Below, in pieces: positions 18,836 through 27,886 of a stretch of 64,000 nt of DNA. The position numbers and the translations under genes were made by a program. Source of the stretch: Thermomonas sp. GTDB lineage: Bacteria > Pseudomonadota > Gammaproteobacteria > Xanthomonadales > Xanthomonadaceae. The notes under the pieces were generated by a model. That model worked only from the letters and a program-made list of their open reading frames with translations. It searched no databases and had not been told where the DNA came from. Within the stretch, counting starts at the first letter, position 1. Every line of letters starts with the position of its first letter. The stretch is from NCBI GenBank assembly GCA_020692565.1, contig JAIMKJ010000023.1, forward strand, positions 1-64,000, in the 5' to 3' direction.

Positions 18836-19456
18836 TCAGGGGCAGACGCCGCCGTCGCCGGGCAGCTCGATCGGCTGATCCGGGAAGGGATTGCCGTGGT
18901 TGCCGTTCGGGTTTTCGCAGCCGCTGCCCGCGCTGGATGCCCAGGACGTACTGGCGGTCGACATCACATCGTTTTCATACAGCGTTTCCACGGTGAGCGT
19001 CGCCACGCCTGGTTGGGTATCCACCGTGTCGATGTCGTGCAACTCGACGTTGTAGCCGTCGGCCGATGGGTAGTGGTCCAGCCAGGCATTCACCGTCGCC
19101 GGATCGGCGACGACCGCCATCGAATCCATCACCGCGTAATCGAACGTCGTCAATCCGATCACCGTGCCGCCCTGGGTCAGCAGCAGCGTGCCCGTACCCG
19201 AGCCGTCGAGCACGGCCGTGCCCTGGCCCGCGATATCGATCGCGATATTCGATACATCCAGCCCCGTGCTGCTGAACCTGTGAAGACGGCAGCTACTGCT
19301 GCCAGGATTCCAGGCCACCTCAAAACCGAACGTGTTCGCGACGCCCTGTGGGCTTTCCGAACGCGACGCGGTTGATTTGACGGTGGGAGGGCAAACATCG
19401 CAAGCGGTCAGGCTTCCGCACATCGCCAATGCCAACACGAGACAGCGCAGTTTCAT
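18836..19456 (-). CDS. Putative lipoprotein, unassigned
   Basis: A 206-residue protein with a lipoprotein signal: MKLRCLVLALAMCGSLTAC-D, lipobox LTAC with Cys19. The mature part is rich in Thr, Ser, Gly and Asp, predicted all-beta, and ends in an Asn/Gly/Pro-rich tail (NPNGNHGNPFPDQ). I recognise no domain. The Shine-Dalgarno is perfect (AAGGAGG, 5 bases before the ATG at 19456), which decides the start over an ATG 33 bases upstream. The gene is convergent with coaBC and shares its terminator. Confidence 0.78.
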   Translation of the reverse strand: MKLRCLVLALAMCGSLTACDVCPPTVKSTASRSESPQGVANTFGFEVAWNPGSSSCRLHRFSSTGLDVSNIAIDIAGQGTAVLDGSGTGTLLLTQGGTVIGLTTFDYAVMDSMAVVADPATVNAWLDHYPSADGYNVELHDIDTVDTQPGVATLTVETLYENDVMSTASTSWASSAGSGCENPNGNHGNPFPDQPIELPGDGGVCP

Positions 19457-19694
19457 ACTTCCTCCTTGAAATGAATGCATCCATTGCATCCGCGAAAAAT
19501 CATCATAGTCATCTTTGATCGTGCGCTTTTCGCGAATTCGTCGAACCGGGAAAACCAGCGAAGAACTCTCGCGACACGGATCACGTTTTGATGCCGGAGA
19601 CCGCGACCGATCTGCTTTTGCGATGTGCGCCGCGCGCGATCTCGGCCATCGGTTTGCGCGAGGTTGCGGTCAGACGTTTCTCGCCAAAGGAAAA

Positions 19695-19713
19695 GGGCGC
19701 CGAAGCGCCCTTT
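19695..19713. terminator. Hairpin terminator
   Basis: GGGCGC-CGAA-GCGCCC flanked by AAAA on the left and TTT on the right. On the minus strand it gives a stem followed by TTTTCC, placed about 100 bp after the stop of the CsgG-like gene, so it most likely ends that transcript. Confidence 0.75.
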
Positions 19714-19760
19714 CCGTGTCTGCCGTTGATGGAACCCGGCGTGCCGATTCAGCGTATCAA

Positions 19761-19825
19761 TTCAATGCGCCGGTTCAACGCGCCAGTTCAGCGCGCCGGT
19801 TCAACGCGCCAGTTCAGCGCGCCAA
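19761..19825. repeat. Five tandem 13-bp repeats across a stop codon
   Basis: Five copies of TTCAaCGCGCCaG-type units at 19761, 19774, 19787, 19800 and 19813. Units 2 and 4 are identical and units 3 and 5 share their first 11 bases, giving a 26-bp higher-order period. The array starts inside the last codons of the CsgG-like gene (ELAR-stop) and extends into its 3' untranslated region, so the repeats look like successive duplications of the gene's end. The rest of the 357-bp gap 19457-19813 holds the hairpin above and nothing else I can identify. Confidence 0.85.
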
Positions 19826-20785
19826 TTCGAACAGGCTCGACGACACCCAGCCCTTGTTGCCGAGTTCGTCTTCGACTTCCCACATCATCCCGTCCTTGTT
19901 GCCGGTCGGATACAGCATCATGCCCGGGTCGAGGGTGCGGACGATCTTGCCGGTGCCCTTCGAGTTCGGGAACAGCCGGCCCGGTTTGGTCATCGACACC
20001 GCCTGCTGCGCGTTGGCGGCGGAGGCGTTGTCCGGCAGGCCGCCGAGCTGGGCGACGATGTCGGTATAGGCCTGCAGGTAGGCGAGGGTGATGACCTGGC
20101 CGATCTCGGTATTGGCGTAGCCGCTGGCGCCGCCGGCGCCGAAGCCGCTGCCGCCGAACAGGCCGCCGCCGGCGCCCCAGCCGATGTCGGTCTTCTTGGC
20201 GCTGCCTTCGGCCAGCGCGACCTGCTCGGTCGAACGCACGTCGGTGACCGTCAGCACCACGTCGGCGGTCTTCTTCTGGAAGTTCAGGCCGCCGATGGCC
20301 GCACCGGCGCGACCGCCCACCAGGCCGCCGATCAGGCCGCCGATGGCGTTGCCGCCGGCATTGCTGTTGCGCGAAATCAGATCGGGGACCATCACGTAGT
20401 CGGCGGCCTTGATCTGGCCCTTGCCGACGTTGGCGCGGTTGCGCAGCTCGCCGCTGGCGCCCAGCGCGCGCTCGCGCTGCGCGGCGTCCAGGCCGGCGCC
20501 GCGGTCCACCAGGGTGAAGCAGCGCGACTTGCTCACGAAGACCTTGATCAGCTTCGACGGCGCGGGCAATTGCTGGCCGCTCCACCAGTCGGTGGCGTCT
20601 TCGGGCTCCAGCACGCTGATCGTGCCCAGCGGCTTGGCGCAGGTCGGGATCTCGGCGGTCTTCTGCTTGCGCTGATCCTGCGCGCTCTGGCGCTGGGCCT
20701 GCGCGGGTGCGGCCAGGACGGCGGTCACGGCGAGGGTGAGCAGGCCGGCGTAGAGGGCGATGGATCCGCGGGATTGGTGGGTCAT
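19814..20785 (-). CDS. Secreted CsgG/HfaB-like protein with glycine zipper
   Basis: A 323-residue protein with a signal peptide (about residues 1-31, cleaved after AQA). The N-terminal domain (about 50-230) resembles the CsgG family: KLIKVFVSKSRCFTLVDRGAGL, then AADYVMVPDLI, followed by a Gly-zipper (NAIGGLIGGLVGGRAGAAIGG) and a beta region ADVVLTVTDVRSTEQVALAEG. A second Gly-rich segment follows, and the C-terminal 60 residues look like an SH3-like domain (KIVRTLDPGMMLYP, WEVEDELGNKGWVSSS). There is no lipobox, unlike genuine CsgG, and no curli genes are nearby. Start chosen at the ATG 20785 that gives the complete signal peptide. Divergent from the M1 peptidase gene. Confidence 0.75.
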   Translation of the reverse strand: MTHQSRGSIALYAGLLTLAVTAVLAAPAQAQRQSAQDQRKQKTAEIPTCAKPLGTISVLEPEDATDWWSGQQLPAPSKLIKVFVSKSRCFTLVDRGAGLDAAQRERALGASGELRNRANVGKGQIKAADYVMVPDLISRNSNAGGNAIGGLIGGLVGGRAGAAIGGLNFQKKTADVVLTVTDVRSTEQVALAEGSAKKTDIGWGAGGGLFGGSGFGAGGASGYANTEIGQVITLAYLQAYTDIVAQLGGLPDNASAANAQQAVSMTKPGRLFPNSKGTGKIVRTLDPGMMLYPTGNKDGMMWEVEDELGNKGWVSSSLFELAR

Positions 20786-21012
20786 CAGTCGGTACCTTGT
20801 GGCTGTGCGAGTGAGGAAGACGCTTGGAAAGGGACGATGGGCCGCTGAGGCGAAGCCTGCCTGCCTCGGTCCGTGCGGCGGTATTGTCGCTGTCTGTGGA
20901 CGATTAACGAAATCCGCCCCCGGCCGGGGACATCGCGCCGGCACGCGATCTGCCCGTCTCCGGGTCGCGCCCGGGCGGGTACACTGGCCGCTTTCCCAGC
21001 CAAGCCAATGCC

Positions 21013-23010
21013 ATGCGCGCTTCGATCCTGGCTCTGCCCCTGCTCGCCACGCTGATGATGACTGCCTGCAAATCCGAAGATGCCGCCCCGGTTGCGCCCG
21101 CGGCCAAGACGCCGTCCGCGGCGGCGCCGGTCAGGATCGATGAGCATTCCTATGCCGAGCCGGACAAGGTCGCGATCAAGGATCTGACCCTCAGCCTCAA
21201 GATCGACTTCGACACGAAGACGCTGGCCGGTACCGCCACCTATCAGCTGGACTGGAAGGACGACGCCGCGACCGCGCTGGTGCTGGACACCCGCGATCTG
21301 ACCATCGACAAGGTCGAGGGCACCGATGCCAACGGCGCCTGGGCGCCGCTGAAGTACACGCTGGCCGCAGCCGATCCGGTGCTGGGCAGCAAGTTCAGCA
21401 TCGACACCCCGCAGCGCAACCCCGAAGTGCGCGTGACCTACGCCACGTCGCCGCAGGCGTCCGGCCTGCAGTGGCTGGAGCCGTCGATGACCGAGGGCAA
21501 GCAACTGCCCTTCATGTTCAGCCAGTCGCAGCAGATCCACGCGCGTTCGTGGGTGCCGCTGCAGGACACGCCGAGCGTGCGCTACACCTACAGCGCGCAC
21601 GTCACTTCGCGTCCGGACGTGATGGTGCTGATGAGCGCCGACAACGACCCGAATGCGGCCCGCGACGGCGACTACACCTTCAAGATGCCGCAGAAGATCC
21701 CGTCGTACCTGATGGCGATCGCCGCCGGCGACCTGGCGTTCAAGCGCATCTCCGACCGCAGCGGCGTATGGGCCGAGCCGGCCATGCTCGACAAGGCCGT
21801 GGCCGAGTTCGAAGACACCGAGAAGATGATCGCGACCGCCGAGGGCATGTACGGCGCCTACCGCTGGGACCGCTACGACATGCTGGTGCTGCCGCCGTCG
21901 TTCCCGTACGGCGGCATGGAGAATCCGCGCCTGACCTTCCTCACCCCGACGGTGATCGTCGGCGACAAGACCCTGGTCGCGCTGATCGCGCACGAACTCG
22001 CGCACAGCTGGTCGGGCAACCTCGTCACCTTCTCCAGCGCCAAGGACGCGTGGCTCAACGAGGGCTTCACCAGCTACGTCGAGAACCGCATCGTCGAAGT
22101 GCTGTACGGCGAAGACCAGGCGGTGATGGAGAACGTGATCGAGCGCAACGAGCTGAAGAAGGAGTTCGCCGAGATCGATCCCTCGCTGCAGGCGCTGGCG
22201 ACCAAGCCCGGCGTGCTGAAGGACCCGGACAACAGCAGCAGCGCCACGGTCTACACCAAGGGCGCGTGGTTCCTGCAGTTCCTCGAACAGCGCTACGGCC
22301 GCGAGACATTCGATCCGTTCCTGCGCGGGTATTTCGACCATTTCGCGTTCCAGAGCATCGACACCAGACAGTTCGCCGGTTACGCCAAGACCCATCTGCT
22401 CGACAAATACCCGAACGTCGTGAGCCAGGCCGAATTCGACGCGTGGCTCTACGACCCGGGCATTCCGCCGACCGCGCCGCAGATGCAGTCCCGCCGTTTC
22501 GGCGTGGTCGACTCCGCGCGCCTGGCCTGGCTGGGCACCGGCAACCTGCCGCCGGCCGCCATCACCAAGCCGTGGAGCACGCAGGAATGGGTGCATTTCA
22601 TCGAAAGCCTGCCGAAAACCCTGACCTTGGCGCAGCTGACCCAGCTCGATGGCGCCTATCGGTTCACCGGCACCCTGAACGGCGAGATCGCCCAGCGCTG
22701 GTATCCGCTGGCGGTGAGCAACGGTTACACCCGGGCCAACGACGCCATCGCCGTGTTCCTGCAGCGCATCGGTCGCCGCAAACTGATCATGCCGACCTAC
22801 ACCGCACTGGTGAAGACCGAGGCCGGTCTGGCGCTGGCGAAGCAGGTGTTCGAGCAAGCGAAGCCAGGCTATCACCCGATCACCACCGGCTCGGTGCAGA
22901 AGGTGATCGACGAGGCCAAGCCGGTCGCCGCGCCCGCCGCGGCGACGAACGAAATGGCCGCGATCGCTCCGGCGGACCCGGCGCAGTCCGCGCCGCCGCC
23001 GGCCCAGTGA
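21013..23010 (+). CDS. M1 family aminopeptidase, lipoprotein (LTA4 hydrolase-like)
   Basis: A 665-residue protein starting with a lipoprotein signal (LLATLMMTAC, lipobox Cys19). The M1 core is complete: exopeptidase motif GGMEN at 300-304, zinc motif HELAH at 327-331 with the third ligand Glu350 (LNEGFTSYVE). The C-terminal helical region after about residue 470 resembles the leukotriene A4 hydrolase-type ARM domain. It should be a periplasm-facing or outer-membrane anchored metalloaminopeptidase. A possible -10 element TACACT lies at 20980-20985. The following three genes run in the same direction with minimal gaps and probably share the transcript. Confidence 0.92.
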   Translation: MRASILALPLLATLMMTACKSEDAAPVAPAAKTPSAAAPVRIDEHSYAEPDKVAIKDLTLSLKIDFDTKTLAGTATYQLDWKDDAATALVLDTRDLTIDKVEGTDANGAWAPLKYTLAAADPVLGSKFSIDTPQRNPEVRVTYATSPQASGLQWLEPSMTEGKQLPFMFSQSQQIHARSWVPLQDTPSVRYTYSAHVTSRPDVMVLMSADNDPNAARDGDYTFKMPQKIPSYLMAIAAGDLAFKRISDRSGVWAEPAMLDKAVAEFEDTEKMIATAEGMYGAYRWDRYDMLVLPPSFPYGGMENPRLTFLTPTVIVGDKTLVALIAHELAHSWSGNLVTFSSAKDAWLNEGFTSYVENRIVEVLYGEDQAVMENVIERNELKKEFAEIDPSLQALATKPGVLKDPDNSSSATVYTKGAWFLQFLEQRYGRETFDPFLRGYFDHFAFQSIDTRQFAGYAKTHLLDKYPNVVSQAEFDAWLYDPGIPPTAPQMQSRRFGVVDSARLAWLGTGNLPPAAITKPWSTQEWVHFIESLPKTLTLAQLTQLDGAYRFTGTLNGEIAQRWYPLAVSNGYTRANDAIAVFLQRIGRRKLIMPTYTALVKTEAGLALAKQVFEQAKPGYHPITTGSVQKVIDEAKPVAAPAAATNEMAAIAPADPAQSAPPPAQ

Positions 23011-23022
23011 TGCGCTGAGCCG

Positions 23023-24027
23023 ATGGCGCTGCTGTCTCCGCGCAAGGCGCGCATCGCGAACGGGATCGCAGCTGCGATCCTGGTCGCGATGGCGCTCGCG
23101 CTGTGGCTGGACCCGGGGCTGGTGCTCCGCGGCGAATTCGCCAAGCAGCGCATGCGGCTCGGGGCGACCTCGCAGCAGACCGTGGTCGACGACCACCGCT
23201 GGACCTGGGTGGAACTGAAGGCGGACAAACCCGACGCGCCCACCATCGTCATGCTGCACGGTTACACCGGCAGCAAGGAAAACTGGTACCGCATGGCGCG
23301 CGCGCTGCGCGGTCGCTACCGCATCGTGATCCCCGATCTGCCCGGCTGGGGCCAGAGCGAGCGCAGGGATGGCGCCGATTACGGTTACGTCGCCCAGAGC
23401 GCCCGCGTCGCGGCGTTCCTGCGCAAACCCGACGTGTCCGGCGGCCGGCCGGTGGTGCTGGTGGGCCATTCGATGGGCGGCGGCATCGCCGCGCTCGCCG
23501 CCGCGCGCTACCCGAATCTGGTCGCGCGGATCGGCCTGCTCGACGCCGCCGGCGTGCGCTTCGAGGACAACGTCTTCGGCAAGGACGTGCTCGACGGCAA
23601 GAACCCGTTCGGCGTCAGCGACGAGGCCTCGCTGGAGCGCTACCTCGCCACCGTCTTCCACAACCGCGAGACGCGGCCGTGGGCGCCGTGGCCGGCCACC
23701 GGCATCTATATCGCCCAGCGCAAGCGCGACGCGGCGTTCGAGCAGGGCGTGCTGGACAGGATCGGCCGCGGCGACGAGCGCTTCCTGCCCGGCGCCGAGG
23801 CCGCGAACATCTCGCAGCCGGCGCTGCTGCTGTGGTGCCGGTTGGACAAGGTCGTCGATCCCAGCGCGATGGGGCTGTACGCCGCGCGCATTCCGCACGC
23901 CAGCCAGGTGATGCTGGAGGATTGCGGCCACATGTCGCTGATGGAGCGGCCGGGCGAATCCGCCGAAGCCGTCGCGATGCTGATCGAACGCGGCCTGCCG
24001 GCCGGCCCGCAGGGAGAATTGCCATGA
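23023..24027 (+). CDS. Alpha/beta hydrolase with N-terminal membrane anchor
   Basis: A 334-residue protein. An N-terminal hydrophobic helix (about residues 8-26) suggests membrane anchoring or export. The hydrolase fold shows the oxyanion-hole motif MLHGYTGSKENWYRM, the nucleophile elbow VGHSMGGGIAAL, the acid near LDKVVDPS and a His in EDCGHMSLMERPGESA. Substrate not predictable; similar proteins are annotated as esterases or lipases. It follows the M1 gene by 12 bp and its stop overlaps the next start (ATGA at 24024-24027), so it belongs to the same operon. Confidence 0.88.
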   Translation: MALLSPRKARIANGIAAAILVAMALALWLDPGLVLRGEFAKQRMRLGATSQQTVVDDHRWTWVELKADKPDAPTIVMLHGYTGSKENWYRMARALRGRYRIVIPDLPGWGQSERRDGADYGYVAQSARVAAFLRKPDVSGGRPVVLVGHSMGGGIAALAAARYPNLVARIGLLDAAGVRFEDNVFGKDVLDGKNPFGVSDEASLERYLATVFHNRETRPWAPWPATGIYIAQRKRDAAFEQGVLDRIGRGDERFLPGAEAANISQPALLLWCRLDKVVDPSAMGLYAARIPHASQVMLEDCGHMSLMERPGESAEAVAMLIERGLPAGPQGELP

Positions 24028-24752
24028 ACGATGTCGCCCGGCGGACGCTCGCCCTGGCGCTGGCCTGCGCGATGGTTGCCGGCTGCGGCGAAGATCCCGA
24101 GGTCGTCAAAGCCGCCGCCGCCGAACAGGCGGCGGCGCAGGAAGCCAGGGCGCAGGAAGGCGCCGCGGCCTTCGACGACGCAGTGAGCAAGGAAAACTGG
24201 GCGCTGGCGAAAGCGCAGGCCGACGTGCTGATCGCCCAGTATCCCGACAGCGCCGCCGCCAATCGCGTGCGCGGCGAGTTCGACGCCGTGAAACAGAAGC
24301 TCGACGCGAGCCGCGAAGCCAGGCGCACCGCGGCGCTGTGGAGCTACGGCACCGAAAACGTGAAAGGCGGCCTGCAGCGTTCCTCGGCGATCTACGCCAA
24401 GGACAACGTGGATGTCGACGGCCGCGGCCCCACCCAGGTGCGGCTGATCTTCCGCGACCACCCGTCCTGGGGCCGCAGCAGCTATCTTGTGCTGCAGGGC
24501 GGCGACTTCGACTGCTACCGCGGCTGCCGGCTGCCGGTCACACTCGATGGCGAAGCCGCGAAATCGCTGCCCGGCTCGCGCCCGGACACCGACGAAGCCA
24601 TCGCCATGTTCATCGAAGACGAACGCGCGCTGTGGAAGATGGCGCAGGGCGCGAAGACCCTGGAAATCGAATTCCCGGTGAAAGGCCTGGGCAAACGCAG
24701 CGCGGTGTTCGAAGTCGCAGGGCTGGACCCCAGCCGCATGCCGGGCTGGTGA
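24024..24752 (+). CDS. Putative lipoprotein with coiled coil
   Basis: A 242-residue protein with a lipoprotein signal (ALACAMVAGC, lipobox Cys22). Residues about 28-60 are an Ala/Glu/Gln-rich helix likely to form a coiled coil, followed by a TPR-like stretch (ENWALAKAQADVLIAQYPDSAAANRVRG). The C-terminal 130 residues are beta-rich and contain RDHPSWGRSSYLVLQGGDFDC and a Cys pair (DCYRGCRL). The start overlaps the hydrolase stop (ATGA). No enzymatic motif; likely a periplasmic partner of its operon neighbours. Confidence 0.82.
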   Translation: MNDVARRTLALALACAMVAGCGEDPEVVKAAAAEQAAAQEARAQEGAAAFDDAVSKENWALAKAQADVLIAQYPDSAAANRVRGEFDAVKQKLDASREARRTAALWSYGTENVKGGLQRSSAIYAKDNVDVDGRGPTQVRLIFRDHPSWGRSSYLVLQGGDFDCYRGCRLPVTLDGEAAKSLPGSRPDTDEAIAMFIEDERALWKMAQGAKTLEIEFPVKGLGKRSAVFEVAGLDPSRMPGW

Positions 24753-24759
24753 CGCCGCG

Positions 24760-25467
24760 ATGCAGCGCTGGCTGACCCGGCTGTCGCTGCTGATGGCCTT
24801 CGCCGCGGTCGGCGCCCTTGCTGTCGGGCTGTTGTTCCGCTTCTACCGCCCGCCCGCCGAACGCTACCCGCTGCGGGGCATCGATGTCTCGCACCACCAG
24901 GGCGCGATCGACTGGACGAAAGTCGCTGGCGATGAGGTCGCGTTCGCCTACCTGAAGGCGAGCGAAGGCGGCGGTCACCGCGACCGCCAGTTCGCGCGCA
25001 ACTGGCGTGAAGCGCGGGCCGCCGGTCTCGCGGTCGGCGCCTATCATTTCTTCACCTTCTGCCGCCCGGGCGCGGATCAGGCCGCGAACTTCCTCGCGGC
25101 GGTCCCCGCAGCGCCCGATGCGCTGCCGCCGGCGGTGGATCTGGAGTTCGGCGGCAACTGCGGGCGCGTGCCCGCTGGCGCCGCGATGCGCCGCGAACTC
25201 GATGCCTTCCTGGCGCCGGTGGAGCGCGCGGCCGGCAAGCCGGCGATCCTGTACGTCACCCCGGAATTCCTTGACGTCTATCGCGGGCATCTGCCGGCGC
25301 GCGGGCTGTGGCGGCGTTCGCTGTTGCGCGCTCCAGACGATGCCGCGCCGTGGCGGCTGTGGCAGTACCACAACCGCGGTCGGGTCGATGGCATCCGCGG
25401 CCCGGTCGACCTGAATGTCTTCGATGGCGACGCCTCCGCATTCGCGGCCTGGCGTGCGTCGGGTTGA
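24760..25467 (+). CDS. GH25 family lysozyme, membrane anchored
   Basis: A 235-residue protein with an N-terminal signal anchor (about residues 8-27), then a GH25 domain: [13 protein letters not shown] with Asp42, the catalytic DxE in PAVDLEF (Asp127, Glu129), and the terminal [22 protein letters not shown]. It would cleave the MurNAc-GlcNAc bond of peptidoglycan in the periplasm. It starts seven bases after the lipoprotein gene and closes the envelope operon that begins with the M1 peptidase. Confidence 0.92.
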   Translation: MQRWLTRLSLLMAFAAVGALAVGLLFRFYRPPAERYPLRGIDVSHHQGAIDWTKVAGDEVAFAYLKASEGGGHRDRQFARNWREARAAGLAVGAYHFFTFCRPGADQAANFLAAVPAAPDALPPAVDLEFGGNCGRVPAGAAMRRELDAFLAPVERAAGKPAILYVTPEFLDVYRGHLPARGLWRRSLLRAPDDAAPWRLWQYHNRGRVDGIRGPVDLNVFDGDASAFAAWRASG

Positions 25468-25526
25468 CCGCCATCCGGCCGCGTACAGACTTGGGTTGCC
25501 CGCCCATCGGACCCATAATTGCGCGC

Positions 25527-25805
25527 ATGGACATCCATTCCGATCATCCCGACCACGGTTTCCAGTTTCCCGGCGTATTCGAGATCACCGCCATGGGCCC
25601 CGCTGGCGTGGGCCTCGAAGAACGCATCCCGGAACTGCTGGAAGCCATCGGCATCACGGTGCTGCGGGAAACCGTCGCCGCGCGCAATTCTTCGGGCGGC
25701 AAGTTCGTTTCGATCCGGCTGAGCTTCCACGCCGAAGACCGCGGCCGTTACGAAGCGGCCCACGAAGCCCTGCGCGCCGACCCGAGCATCAAGTGGACGC
25801 TGTAG
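25527..25805 (+). CDS. ybeD: YbeD/DUF493 family protein
   Basis: A 92-residue protein ([16 protein letters not shown], then [20 protein letters not shown] and ending DPSIKWTL), typical length and features of the UPF0250/YbeD family, a small ferredoxin-like-fold protein encoded next to lipB across proteobacteria. Its biochemical role is not established; ACT-like regulatory folding and the lipoate linkage are known family context. Its end overlaps the lipB start by 13 bases. Confidence 0.92.
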   Translation: MDIHSDHPDHGFQFPGVFEITAMGPAGVGLEERIPELLEAIGITVLRETVAARNSSGGKFVSIRLSFHAEDRGRYEAAHEALRADPSIKWTL

Positions 25806-26500
25806 CGGTCCCGCCGGCCTTGGCGCGCGATCTCGGCCGCGAGGCCTACGAACCCGTGTGGCGCGCGATGCAGGGCTTCACCGACGCCCGTACCGCCGAG
25901 ACCCCGGACGAGCTGTGGCTGGTCGAACACGACCCGGTGTTCACCCTCGGCCAGGCCGGCAAGCCCGAGCACGTGCTGATGCCGGGCGACATCCCGGTGC
26001 TGAAGGTCGATCGCGGCGGTCAGGTGACGTATCACGGCCCGGGACAGATCGTGGCCTACCCGCTGCTGGACCTGAAGCGGCTGAAAGTCGGCGTGCGCGA
26101 GTACGTGTGCAGGATCGAGCAGGCGCTGATCGACACCCTGGACCACTGGAACATCCGCGCCGAGCGCCGCGAGGGCGCGCCCGGCGTCTACGTGGCCGGG
26201 GCCAAGATCGGCGCGCTGGGCATCCGCGTCCGCCGCGGCTGCACCTTCCACGGGCTGGCCTTCAATATCGCGATGGATCTCTCGCCGTTCCATCGCATCA
26301 ACCCCTGTGGCTACGCCGGGCTGCAGGTGACCTCGATGCTAGACTTGGGCGGCCCTTCCGGCCTGGATGCGGTCAAGCCGATCCTGCTGGACAATCTGGC
26401 GGAACAGTTCGACCTGCAATTGCAGACCGCGCCGCCGCCGGACCTGACCGGTCTCGCCGCGCTGTCCCCACTTTCCGTCGCTGCCGCCGTAGCGGCCTAG
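25793..26500 (+). CDS. lipB: Octanoyl-(ACP) protein N-octanoyltransferase
   Basis: A 235-residue protein using GTG at 25793, which lies inside the end of ybeD; this start gives the family N-terminus with [13 protein letters not shown]. Catalytic Lys138 ([12 protein letters not shown]) and Cys172 ([10 protein letters not shown]) are both present, as are the lipoyl/biotin-type motifs [14 protein letters not shown]. LipB moves octanoate from acyl carrier protein to lipoyl domains, the substrate for LipA. The ten-residue Ala-rich tail is unconserved. Organised as ybeD-lipB-lipA. Confidence 0.95.
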   Translation: MDAVAVPPALARDLGREAYEPVWRAMQGFTDARTAETPDELWLVEHDPVFTLGQAGKPEHVLMPGDIPVLKVDRGGQVTYHGPGQIVAYPLLDLKRLKVGVREYVCRIEQALIDTLDHWNIRAERREGAPGVYVAGAKIGALGIRVRRGCTFHGLAFNIAMDLSPFHRINPCGYAGLQVTSMLDLGGPSGLDAVKPILLDNLAEQFDLQLQTAPPPDLTGLAALSPLSVAAAVAA

Positions 26501-26509
26501 GCCATCCCG

Positions 26510-27538
26510 ATGTCCACGCCGAGCCCCGTCGAGCCACCTCCCTCCGAGAAACGCATTCCGCTCACCGTCGTCGCCGTCGGCGATGCGCCGGCGTCGCTGG
26601 AGCCCGGAGCGAAGCAGATGGCGGGCGACAAGATCGCGCGCTCGCCGGTGCAGTTCGCCGATGCCCCGGTCCTGCGCAAGCCGTCCTGGATCCGGGTGCG
26701 CATTCCGTCCGGCAACGCGGTGCAGACCCTCAAGGCCAAGCTGCGCGAAAACCGCCTGGTCACGGTCTGCGAAGAAGCCAGCTGCCCGAACATCCACGAG
26801 TGCTTCAGCCACGGCACGGCCACGTTCATGATCCTCGGAGAGGTCTGCACCCGCCGCTGCTCGTTCTGCGATGTCGCCCACGGCCGGCCCAAGCCGCCGG
26901 ACGCCGATGAGCCGCTGAGTCTGGCGCGCACCATCGCCGACATGGGCCTGAAGTACGTGGTGGTGACCAGCGTCGATCGCGACGACCTGCGCGACGGCGG
27001 CGCCCAGCATTTCGTCGACTGCATCGCTGCCGTGCGCGAGCACAGCCCGCGGACGAAGATCGAAATCCTGACCCCCGACTTCCGCGGCAAGGGCCGCATG
27101 GAACGGGCGCTGGAAATCCTGGCGAAGAACCCGCCGGACGTGTTCAACCACAACCTCGAAACCGTGCCGGAGCTGTACCGCAACGTCCGCCCCGGCGCCG
27201 ATTACCAGTGGTCGCTGACTCTGCTGCAGCAGTTCAAGGCCCAGCATCCCGACGTACCGACCAAGAGCGGCATCATGCTTGGCCTGGGCGAAACGATGGA
27301 ACAGGTCGAAGGCACCCTGCGCGATCTGCGCGCGCACGATGTTGACATGGTCACCATCGGCCAGTACCTGCAGCCCAGCGCGCATCACCATCCGGTGATG
27401 CGCTACTGGACGCCCGACGAATTCAAGGCGCTGGAGGTCTACGGCATGTCGCTGGGCTTCACCCACGTCGCCTCCGGCCCGATGGTGCGCAGTTCGTACC
27501 ACGCCGACAAACAGGCCGCGGACGCCGGTTTCGCCTGA
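26510..27538 (+). CDS. lipA: Lipoyl synthase
   Basis: A 342-residue radical SAM enzyme. The auxiliary cluster cysteines are Cys87, Cys92 and Cys98 ([12 protein letters not shown]), and the radical SAM cluster is Cys113-x3-Cys117-x2-Cys120 (CTRRCSFC). A C-terminal Arg-Ser motif (MVRSSYHA) with the Ser cluster ligand is present. It inserts two sulfurs into protein-bound octanoyl groups. It starts 9 bp after lipB in the same operon. Confidence 0.97.
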   Translation: MSTPSPVEPPPSEKRIPLTVVAVGDAPASLEPGAKQMAGDKIARSPVQFADAPVLRKPSWIRVRIPSGNAVQTLKAKLRENRLVTVCEEASCPNIHECFSHGTATFMILGEVCTRRCSFCDVAHGRPKPPDADEPLSLARTIADMGLKYVVVTSVDRDDLRDGGAQHFVDCIAAVREHSPRTKIEILTPDFRGKGRMERALEILAKNPPDVFNHNLETVPELYRNVRPGADYQWSLTLLQQFKAQHPDVPTKSGIMLGLGETMEQVEGTLRDLRAHDVDMVTIGQYLQPSAHHHPVMRYWTPDEFKALEVYGMSLGFTHVASGPMVRSSYHADKQAADAGFA

Positions 27539-27886
27539 CCGGCCTGAAACGCACCGTCCTGCGCACGACGACGCATCGTCCGCCGCGCGCGAAGCGTGCC
27601 GGGAACGTCGCCGATCGCCCGTTTCGAAGATGAACCTCGGCCCGACCGGTCGTCGGGACGATGCATTCCGTCCGTCAGCCATGACCTTGGGCGGTGTGTA
27701 CGCGCTGAAACTTTCGGTACTCTCCAGAGTCGTAGGCTGGACGCGCGGGTTTAGGACCGGTGCATCCGCACACCGCATTCTCCTCGTCTTATGTGTCGTA
27801 CCCTGCGCTTGCGTACACCAGTTCTCGACACGCACCTCTCCACACGTTCGCTTCAATCAACGACGCATCAACCAACGAGACTGCCG
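27539..27886. other. Intergenic region between lipA and prc
   Basis: 348 bp with no convincing gene. ORFs reading into prc from 27791 lack conservation and sit upstream of the real start. I see no strong hairpin with a T-run and no clear promoter; the lower-GC stretch at about 27705-27725 (GAAACTTTCGGTACTC) is the most likely place for one. Confidence 0.5.

Noticed and set aside
20785..23931. 1048-codon minus-strand open frame antisense to the M1 peptidase and hydrolase genes
   Set aside because: Low-complexity Arg/His/Gly composition, no recognisable domain, and the plus-strand genes carry complete catalytic motifs.
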